Source of the DNA: a bacterium 42_11
Lineage (GTDB): Bacteria; Synergistota; GBS-1
Length of the DNA stretch: 17,082 bases
Direction: 5' to 3'
Assembly: GCA_001508835.1 (NCBI GenBank)
Contig: LGFB01000004.1
Coordinates: forward strand, 1 to 17,082
How positions within the stretch are numbered: the stretch's first letter is position 1; every line of letters begins with the position of its first letter. This document shows, one piece after another, positions 8,165-14,586 of this stretch. Both the position numbers and the translations under genes were made by a program. The notes under the pieces are model-generated. The model was not told where the DNA came from, did not search any database, and saw only the letters and a program-made list of their open reading frames with translations.

Positions 8165-8189
8165 AGGGATTCACAACTTATCGTAGGTA

Positions 8190-8198
8190 ATTATACCA
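8190..8198 (-). promoter_or_regulatory. extended -10 promoter of the rpsF operon
   Basis: TGGTATAAT on the minus strand: a perfect -10 hexamer (8190-8195) with the TGn extension (8196-8198). No good -35 is found at the right distance (CTTCCT at 8213-8218 matches poorly), which is tolerable for extended -10 promoters. The predicted start near 8183 gives a leader of about 80 bases. The region overlaps the end of the upstream glycosyltransferase gene. Confidence 0.75.
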
Positions 8199-8202
8199 CA
8201 AC

Positions 8203-9411
8203 CTAAATATAAAGGAAGTGTTCTTCCAGCCATTTTTCGAACCTGTCTACGAAGCGACTCAAATCATACTCTTCTATTACAAACCGACGAGACTCCTGAG
8301 AAAGCTTCAACGCAACAAAATCATCTTGAGCTATCTTAAGGCAGAAGGAGAGCAACTCTTCGTCACTACCGCCAACTAAAAAATGCTTTCCCGGAGTTCC
8401 TTTTAGCCCCTTAGCAACAATGGGAGTGGTAACCACCGGTATTCCCCATGACCAGGCGCTAATAACTTTTGTTAAGCTTCCCATAGACTTTTTAAAGGGA
8501 GCAACGAAAATCCTAGACCTCAACACATAGGGAGAGGGATCCTCTACCCATCCCAAGATATGAACTCCCTTAAATTTTGAAGCCTCTTCCTTAAACCAAT
8601 CGAGAGGCTCTCTTCCCAAAATCCAAAAATTGGCATCTTCAAATATGCTTTTATATTTAACCCATACATTCTTAATAAAGCGTAAAAGCTCGGAGCATAT
8701 CCACCGGATGTTTAAGCTGGTGGTTATAAGAAAATCCTTGTTCCTCAACAAAATATCCGGACTCAAAATAAGGTTTTCAGGAAAGCGAGCAGGTCTCCAT
8801 AAAAGAGGTTTCCCAAATAATTCAGCATACTTACCTTCTACTGGAGAGAGATAAACTACACCATCGCAACTTTCGAGCGCCTTACTTTCCTCATCCCTCA
8901 GCCTCACAAAATTAATGACAGCATCGAGCTTCTCCCAAAAGTCCTCGCAAATATCGAGAATATTAAGATAAGCCCGCCATTCCAAGTTATGAAGGTCTAG
9001 CAAAATCTTAGCTTCAGGAAAAGAAACCTTAATATGTGGAATTAGAAAACCTAAGTAAGAGTGGCTCAAAATAACAACCCGAGGGTTAAAACCTCCAGAG
9101 GAAATTTCCTCCAAAAAACCGTATATCTCTCGAACGTCGTTTCTAAGTCTAAAGAAACTCTTATCACTGGATATTAACTTGTTGAAATATTCCTTTCTGC
9201 TTGAAAACCTATTAGGCTCTACGGTAAAAACCTTACGAGCCCAGGTTAATTCTTTCAAGCTTTCCTGCAAAAGCCCATAAGGAGAGTTATATTGAATCAA
9301 AGTAAACTCCCAGCCACGATTAGCAAGTTCCTTCAACCAAGGATATATAGAAAACTGGCCACCAGATCTCAAAGGATAAAAAAGATATGGAGCCACCCAC
9401 AAGCATTTCAT
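8203..9411 (-). CDS. glycosyltransferase, GT4-like (GT-B fold)
   Basis: A 402-residue cytoplasmic protein expected to transfer a sugar from an activated donor to a glycan or protein acceptor. It opens MKCLWVAPYLFYPLRSGGQ, with the Gly-rich loop after the first strand typical of GT-B enzymes, followed by WLKELANRGWEFTLI. An acceptor-side domain reaches about residue 200 (KILLDLHNLEWRAY, CDGVVYLSP). The donor domain contains FWILGREPLDWF, VHILGWVEDPSPYV and SLTKVISAWSWGIPVVTT (312-329), the GT4 donor region. The second Glu of the usual E-x7-E motif is replaced by Ser here, so the exact family and chemistry are uncertain. The ATG overlaps the stop of the surface-protein gene (ATGA). It is the last gene of the cluster and may modify that surface protein or its glycan; acceptor and sugar cannot be read from sequence. 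Confidence 0.85.
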   Translation of the reverse strand: MKCLWVAPYLFYPLRSGGQFSIYPWLKELANRGWEFTLIQYNSPYGLLQESLKELTWARKVFTVEPNRFSSRKEYFNKLISSDKSFFRLRNDVREIYGFLEEISSGGFNPRVVILSHSYLGFLIPHIKVSFPEAKILLDLHNLEWRAYLNILDICEDFWEKLDAVINFVRLRDEESKALESCDGVVYLSPVEGKYAELFGKPLLWRPARFPENLILSPDILLRNKDFLITTSLNIRWICSELLRFIKNVWVKYKSIFEDANFWILGREPLDWFKEEASKFKGVHILGWVEDPSPYVLRSRIFVAPFKKSMGSLTKVISAWSWGIPVVTTPIVAKGLKGTPGKHFLVGGSDEELLSFCLKIAQDDFVALKLSQESRRFVIEEYDLSRFVDRFEKWLEEHFLYI

Positions 9412-11867
9412 CCTCTTATTCTCCTTAAAAGGGGTATAAAGAGAATACCGAAAAAGGTGAAAATAGTTAAGACCTTCGTTTTTTCAGGAAACGGCTTCAG
9501 CTCACATCCTCCCTTAAGCTCCTCACGCTCGAAGCTGAAATTAAACATGACATCTATCTTGCCGTTAACCGCTCCATCAAGGTCGTACTCCCCGCCATCC
9601 GATAAAAGCAAGAAATCACCTTGTGATTTCTTATTACCGAATTTACCGTTTCTCCAGAACTCTGTCTCAAGACTGCTCACGGGGAAAGAAAAGTCAAACG
9701 TTAATTTAACACTCGCTCCCGGCAGTAAATCAACTATGCTTAGAAAAATCGTATAAGGGTTATCACCTTTCATAGAGAAATTTTTAATTTTACCACGCTC
9801 AGAGGCAAACAAAATTCCCTCCTCCCTTAAATACACTACGCTCGGGTCATAAGCACATGACCCCTCCAACTCATTCTCTACCCCATCACCATCATCATCC
9901 GTCGAGTCAAACGCCGTTATTTTAAATGAAACTTCCTCTTCAGCAAAAGCACCCCTACTATCTAAGGCTCTGACCTTCACACTACCTACTTTATCTTCAG
10001 ATAAAGCATAAGCCACTAAGTATGCTTCCGAAGCGCGAGGGATTAAAACCCCTATCCCTTCGTCAAGAAGTTCCCAGCTGTAGGTAATGCCATCTCCGTC
10101 AGGATCCTCTGCAACACAGGAGAACTTAAAAAGGGTTCCCTTCCCACCGAGGGATGGAAATACCTCAAGGGATCTTATCGTAGGAGGAGAATTATAAGAC
10201 AAGGTCTTAGCCTTCACCCATGTTCCATCACTTTCATTCCCTGCCCTATCCAAAGTGGTAACCCTAAAATAGTAAATGGTATCAGGAACGAGGTCAGAAA
10301 CAACGAAAGAGCTCGAACTCGAAGGCGATACACTTACTTCAGCCATCATAGAATCCACCCCATAAATTCGACACCCTACAAGGTCATCATCTTCCGGATT
10401 ATCCCACGTTAAGGTCACGGAAAAGGTAGAAGGTAACGCTTTAAGATTAAAAACCTCAGCCGGAGGAGTTATATCTGGCTCCAAAGGGTTATCAGGTTCA
10501 GTAGGCTCTTCAAGGGTTTTAACGCTGATTATTTTACCTTCACTCTCGTTACCAAAAAAATCAACGGTAGTTATCTTAAAGGAATATAAAGTATTTGCCA
10601 AGAGATCCTTAACCTCCACACCCTCTTCCTCCGCTTCACAAACAAAACTCCAGACCCCCTCATCTTTAGTAAGATAAATTCTCACGAAACCAAAATCTAA
10701 GTCATCGGGGTTGTTCCAAGACAGTGAAACCGAATGAGTAGAAGGCTCAGCATAGAGGACTAAGACCTCCGAAGGTGCAGTCACATCATACTGAGCTTCA
10801 AAGGCTCCCATATCAGGTAAGGCTCTTCCGTCATTGTCACCATCAGCTGGCCTTAAAGCTCCATTAAAATCTTCATAAGGATAGCTTGCCTGGCTCCCCT
10901 TATCTATACACGGGCTACCCAAGGATAAAGTATAATCTGAAGTAAAGAGAGGATCATCATCAATGCAACCTTCTCCAGAAAAACCCGTCAATAAACTATA
11001 TCGAGCGTTCAAAGAAGAACCGCTTGCAACAAAAAAGTCCTTTTTATCAGATATCCCATCATTCCCCCACACTATGGAGTTTTCCAATTCCACCACAGAA
11101 ACGTTTGTTACGTAAAGTCCTCCTCCATCCCTCTTTGCCAATCCATTTCGCGCAGAGTTGTTTGCAATCGTACTGCTTTTAATGGCAAAGCTGGAACCAT
11201 TACAAACATAGACCCCACCACCGCCATCATCGGCAGAATTTTCCACGACTAGGCAATTCTCAAAGAGAACACTTGAATTATCAATTAAAAAGCCTCCACC
11301 CATACCATAACTCCTGTTACCCTTAAAAAGACACCTTTGAAACTTGGCATTTAACGTTCCATAGTTAATAAGCGCAACTCCTCCTCCATGGCTACTTGCG
11401 GTTGAGTTTTCAACCATAAGGTTAAAAGCATTTAACGAAAAACTCGCACTTCCAGAAACGCTTACACGAAGAGCTCCTCCCTTTTCCCCGGTAAATCCAC
11501 CAACAAGCCTTAAGTTACTTAGGGTAAGACTTAAATTTCCTGCCTTAATCTCGAAATCGATGACCCTTCCGTTCCCGTTGCCGTTTAACTGAAAAAGGCC
11601 ATCTTTACCCTCTATGGAAATGCTATCGCTACCACCTGCAAAGCTCACGAAGACATTCTCTGAAACATCATCAATCAGGTAAATAATATCTTCCTCATCA
11701 TTAGAGATAGCTTCCTCCAATGCGCTTGATAAGGTAGGATAATCAATCGTAGGAACCTCAAACGTCTTGGCAAAAGCATGGCAACTTAAAAAACAAAAAA
11801 TACACATGCTCAGGATAACATATCTATTCCTTCTTAAGGATGATAAAGTCAACGCTCTTCCCCCCAC
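9408..11867 (-). CDS. secreted surface protein: beta-helix, two fibronectin III domains, choice-of-anchor regions, C-terminal membrane anchor
   Basis: An 819-residue modular exported protein. Visible in order: signal peptide with basic LRRNR and hydrophobic core, cleavage expected after AFA (33); a right-handed beta-helix region (about 40-300) with repeated GGG-hydrophobic turns at 161, 190, 215 and 248; a choice-of-anchor Q-like segment (about 305-358, SLGSPCIDKGS to DMGAFEAQ); two homologous fibronectin III domains (about 362-452 and 465-556, each with FRVTTLD/FKITTVD and GNES); an Ig/PKD-like domain (about 560-652, EDPDGDGITYSWEL); a calcium-binding-like DSTDDDGDGVENELEG (654-669); a choice-of-anchor U-like segment (about 680-780, LSDGGEYDLDGAVNGKID); then GGC (786-788), a hydrophobic stretch (about 798-813) and RRIRG. 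I infer an adhesin or surface-layer protein held at the membrane by its tail. The listed start is GTG at 11865-11867; TTG at 11850-11852 is equally plausible. ATG at 11807 would remove the basic end of the signal peptide and is less likely. Confidence 0.85.
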   Translation of the reverse strand: MGGRALTLSSLRRNRYVILSMCIFCFLSCHAFAKTFEVPTIDYPTLSSALEEAISNDEEDIIYLIDDVSENVFVSFAGGSDSISIEGKDGLFQLNGNGNGRVIDFEIKAGNLSLTLSNLRLVGGFTGEKGGALRVSVSGSASFSLNAFNLMVENSTASSHGGGVALINYGTLNAKFQRCLFKGNRSYGMGGGFLIDNSSVLFENCLVVENSADDGGGGVYVCNGSSFAIKSSTIANNSARNGLAKRDGGGLYVTNVSVVELENSIVWGNDGISDKKDFFVASGSSLNARYSLLTGFSGEGCIDDDPLFTSDYTLSLGSPCIDKGSQASYPYEDFNGALRPADGDNDGRALPDMGAFEAQYDVTAPSEVLVLYAEPSTHSVSLSWNNPDDLDFGFVRIYLTKDEGVWSFVCEAEEEGVEVKDLLANTLYSFKITTVDFFGNESEGKIISVKTLEEPTEPDNPLEPDITPPAEVFNLKALPSTFSVTLTWDNPEDDDLVGCRIYGVDSMMAEVSVSPSSSSSFVVSDLVPDTIYYFRVTTLDRAGNESDGTWVKAKTLSYNSPPTIRSLEVFPSLGGKGTLFKFSCVAEDPDGDGITYSWELLDEGIGVLIPRASEAYLVAYALSEDKVGSVKVRALDSRGAFAEEEVSFKITAFDSTDDDGDGVENELEGSCAYDPSVVYLREEGILFASERGKIKNFSMKGDNPYTIFLSIVDLLPGASVKLTFDFSFPVSSLETEFWRNGKFGNKKSQGDFLLLSDGGEYDLDGAVNGKIDVMFNFSFEREELKGGCELKPFPEKTKVLTIFTFFGILFIPLLRRIRG

Positions 11868-12150
11868 TACTCACCGTGTATTTTCGAATAACGATATTAG
11901 GTATCTGGGTTGATATCTCCTCCCTTGACCACTTATAACCTTCCCTCTCTCCGCTCACCTCCCATTCCGGCAACAAGTCGAGCAAATCTCTGGTAACCAC
12001 GTCTTCGGCCACAAGGGTCATGGATAGTAAATCCTTAGCCTCGCGAACCATCGATACGCTCTGGGTAACGAGGCTCAAAGCCCCAACACCAACCAAAGCC
12101 AAAATCAAGGTAGCTATCAAAACCTCTATTAAAGTAAAGGAGCTTCTCAT
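11824..12150 (-). CDS. type IV pilin-like pseudopilin (prepilin N-terminal motif)
   Basis: A 108-residue protein with a prepilin start: MRSS followed by FTLIEVLIATLILALVGVG, in which Glu is the fifth residue of the mature chain and the hydrophobic helix runs to about residue 28. Such proteins are processed and N-methylated by prepilin peptidase and assembled by type IV pilus or type II secretion machinery. The size and the helix followed by a short globular part (MTLVAEDVVTRDLLD, IRKYTVSSGGKSVDFIIL) resemble GspI/PilV-type minor pseudopilins. The residue before the cleavage site is Ser, where Gly is usual. No other pilus gene is in the window, so its machinery must be elsewhere. It begins six bases after the previous gene and overlaps the next by 44 bases with the listed GTG start. 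Role in secreting or displaying the neighbouring surface protein is inference. Confidence 0.8.
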   Translation of the reverse strand: MRSSFTLIEVLIATLILALVGVGALSLVTQSVSMVREAKDLLSMTLVAEDVVTRDLLDLLPEWEVSGEREGYKWSREEISTQIPNIVIRKYTVSSGGKSVDFIILKKE

Positions 12151-12156
12151 GAAAAT

Positions 12157-12561
12157 TCACTCATCATCGGGACAATATTTTTTAAATTTTTCGAATATCT
12201 TCGTCAAAACCTTACCGACCATCAAAAGCTCAAGAAAATCCATGACCACTATCCTATCTCCAAGACCATAACTCTCAATTTGTTCAACCATCTCATCCTC
12301 ATAAACGGTTGAACCAATAATGATTATATCCGGATTAAGAGCTTTAAGTTCTTCGGGAGGAATAACCTTTACCCCTTCAATTTCTGTTCCCCATTTCTTC
12401 CGGTCATTATCAGTAAAATACGATGGGCTTCGATTCAAAAACTTAAGTATCTCCAACGCTTCCTTACCACCACTCGATGCACCAAATATAACGATATCCC
12501 TCGCATTGAAGAAGCGATCGATCTTCCCTTCAAATTCCATTATGGTTTCCCTAAATCCCAT
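12157..12561 (-). CDS. small Rossmann-fold protein, sugar-epimerase/methyltransferase-linked type
   Basis: A 134-residue protein with one Rossmann-like domain: IVIFGASSGGKEALEILKFL (23-42) with a Gly-rich turn, then YFTDNDRKKWGTEIEGVKVI (48-67) where the Asp after the second strand suggests nucleotide or cofactor binding, PPEELKALNPDIIIIGS, and YEDEMVEQIESYGLGDRIVV. This pattern occurs as a stand-alone domain or fused to FkbM-like methyltransferases and glycan-locus enzymes, often named nucleoside-diphosphate-sugar epimerase without proof. The protein lacks a catalytic Tyr-x3-Lys and is too short to be a complete epimerase. It lies three bases after the glycosyltransferase-TPR gene; GGAGGGG precedes its ATG. 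A helper role in glycan assembly is possible, but the true function is unknown. Confidence 0.7.
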   Translation of the reverse strand: MGFRETIMEFEGKIDRFFNARDIVIFGASSGGKEALEILKFLNRSPSYFTDNDRKKWGTEIEGVKVIPPEELKALNPDIIIIGSTVYEDEMVEQIESYGLGDRIVVMDFLELLMVGKVLTKIFEKFKKYCPDDE

Positions 12562-12564
12562 CTC

Positions 12565-14586
12565 CTACCCCTCCAATTCTCTTAGTCTTTTTCCTGCCAA
12601 ACCATGACCGGGCTCACGGCTGAGACAAAGATGATAGTATTCTTGAGCTTCCTTCTTATTTCCTCTTTTTAAAGCTATCTCGCCTAAATGGAAGTATATC
12701 CCAGCCTCGTTATAAAAGTTCTTGGAAAGAGCCTCCTTAAAAAGCCTCTCAGCATTATCAAGATCACCAATCTTCTCATATAAGGAAGCCAAGTTGTAAA
12801 GATATAAAGGGTCCTCTATGGCAAACTTACCGTATAACCTCGTGAAAACAGTCAGTAGTAATTTTGCTATATTTTCCTCGTCACGCTTAGCAAGCAGGAT
12901 AAAGATTTCGTTAAAAAGGTTTTTTAAACGAAGAGGATCTGTTCTAAAAAGAACCTCCTCGTGAAAAGAAACGAAGTCAATCTCCTTTAATAAATTAAAC
13001 ACAAGCTCACTAACCGAATTCCCTATCAATAACCCTGCATAGATTGCTTCAAGAAGAAAACGGACCTTATAAGTTTTGTTCTTCAAAACTTTCAAATAAT
13101 TTGTAGAATCGTTCAAGACCTCTTTAACGATCTCGTTATCCTTCGCTGAAGAGAGCTCCAACAACTCTTCCAAGCCACGGGACGAAAGATAAAAGCGCCA
13201 ATTTTTAAGCTCGTCAACGGTCTTTAGACAGTAAGTCTTTTTCCCGATCCTCTCAAACAATGAGGCCCTCTTAACCAAGATATGGGCCTTATTTAGCGGT
13301 GATATAAGCGGGTTAGATTCTGCTAACTCCAAATAACTAAGAGCTTCCTCGTATCTTCCCTTCCTCGAAAGGATGTCTGATTTTAAAATCAGGGCTCTCC
13401 AATAACCGGAATCTGTAGACAAAGCCTTATTTAACTCTTCCTCCGCCTTTTCGAACTCATGTCTCCTATAAGAAATGTTAGCTTTAGAAAAGAAAAAATA
13501 GGATTCGGCTCTTTTTAAGATAACTTCAGGAACATCAAGGCTTACTTCCTCTTCACGCTTTTTACGAATAGAGTCTAACAGCCTTTTTATAAAAACCAAG
13601 GAAGAGCATTCCGCTTTAACCCTCGGTTTAGCTTCCAAAGCCTTCTCTTTAAGTTTATCGTAAATCTGAACTGCTCCCAATACCGTGCTACAAATTAGCT
13701 CCTTATCTATCCTATTATTTAGAGGAATCCATGCACCGTTAAACTTCGATAAGTAATAAGAAAGCAGACACCCCTCTGTTGCTACAACGGGTATACCGTA
13801 AAACATACACTCCTTTAAAATACCGGAACCTGCAAAAGAATGTTCATAAGGATCATAAGCGCAAAAAACGATCTTAGAAGAAAGCAGCTCTTGTAAAAAC
13901 TCCTCTTGGGAGTTATCAGTCCCTTCCTTCAAAGCTACCTTTCCCCTGTATTTTGCAAGCTCTCCAATTAGCCTTTCGTGTCCCAAGAGCGTAGCTTTAA
14001 GCTCTAACCCTGCATCTAAAAGATGGGGTATTATATGCAAAAAAACGGATGCCCCCTTTCTTTCCTCAAAGCTTCCGGGGAACGAAATGTCGAAAACCTG
14101 GTCATCTACATTCACCTCAATATCTGAGGGTATAGGATAAGGAAGAACCCCACTTACTCCTTGGGGACAAACGTGCTTCTTAAATACATAATGAGCAATT
14201 TCATGCTCCCAGAGAAAAGTATATCCTTTACAAGCCAATAATCTCAGCTTTTCATCAAAAGGGAGAAGACTAACAGAGGCATTGTAAAATAATACTTCCT
14301 TCTGAAAATCAACCTTAACGAGCGACTCAACAAAGCTCTCGTATAGGTCAAACACAACTATTGCATCGATATCTTTTCTTTCATTAAGTTCCTTTAAAGC
14401 CAGAAAAGGGTTTCTATAGGTTACTACCTCTTTTCCACTTAAGGTACGAGGCGAAACTATATGCACTCCTTCAGGTCTTAGATAAAAGCAAAACTTATCC
14501 TCCTTACACAATCTAAGTGACTCTTCAATTAACCTTCTTGAATGACCAAAGGGATGACAATCTAAAAAGAAAAAGGCGACCTTCAA
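12565..14586 (-). CDS. glycosyltransferase (GT4-like) fused to TPR repeats
   Basis: A 673-residue protein with two halves. Residues 1 to about 340 form a GT-B glycosyltransferase: an N-terminal domain starting MKVAFFFLDCHPFGHSRRLI, then the donor domain with ISFPGSFEERKGASVFLHII (167-186), ELKATLLGHERLIGEL and GSGILKECMFYGIPVVAT (253-270), a GT4-like donor-site pattern. From about 355 to the end there are tetratricopeptide repeats, clearest at 361-425 (FEKAEEELNKALSTDSGYW, RYEEALSYLELAE) and about 590-673 (LYLYNLASLYEKIGDLDNAE, GIYFHLGEIALKRGNKKEAQ), with a degenerate helical stretch between. No signal peptide. TPRs probably bind a protein partner or acceptor, as in other protein-modifying glycosyltransferases; this is inference. 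It starts with TTG (14584-14586) seven bases after GGAGG, and that TTG overlaps the previous stop (TTGA). Shorter ATG starts would remove the first strand. Confidence 0.83.
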   Translation of the reverse strand: MKVAFFFLDCHPFGHSRRLIEESLRLCKEDKFCFYLRPEGVHIVSPRTLSGKEVVTYRNPFLALKELNERKDIDAIVVFDLYESFVESLVKVDFQKEVLFYNASVSLLPFDEKLRLLACKGYTFLWEHEIAHYVFKKHVCPQGVSGVLPYPIPSDIEVNVDDQVFDISFPGSFEERKGASVFLHIIPHLLDAGLELKATLLGHERLIGELAKYRGKVALKEGTDNSQEEFLQELLSSKIVFCAYDPYEHSFAGSGILKECMFYGIPVVATEGCLLSYYLSKFNGAWIPLNNRIDKELICSTVLGAVQIYDKLKEKALEAKPRVKAECSSLVFIKRLLDSIRKKREEEVSLDVPEVILKRAESYFFFSKANISYRRHEFEKAEEELNKALSTDSGYWRALILKSDILSRKGRYEEALSYLELAESNPLISPLNKAHILVKRASLFERIGKKTYCLKTVDELKNWRFYLSSRGLEELLELSSAKDNEIVKEVLNDSTNYLKVLKNKTYKVRFLLEAIYAGLLIGNSVSELVFNLLKEIDFVSFHEEVLFRTDPLRLKNLFNEIFILLAKRDEENIAKLLLTVFTRLYGKFAIEDPLYLYNLASLYEKIGDLDNAERLFKEALSKNFYNEAGIYFHLGEIALKRGNKKEAQEYYHLCLSREPGHGLAGKRLRELEG

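Noticed and set aside
9820-11500. Repeated Gly-rich segments considered as a DNA repeat array or CRISPR
   Set aside because: The repeats exist at protein level (beta-helix turns, paired fibronectin III domains) and the DNA copies differ; no constant-length direct repeats with spacers are present.
12157-12561. Complete sugar epimerase or reductase
   Set aside because: Only 134 residues with one Rossmann-like unit and no catalytic Tyr-x3-Lys; naming it an enzyme would go beyond the sequence.
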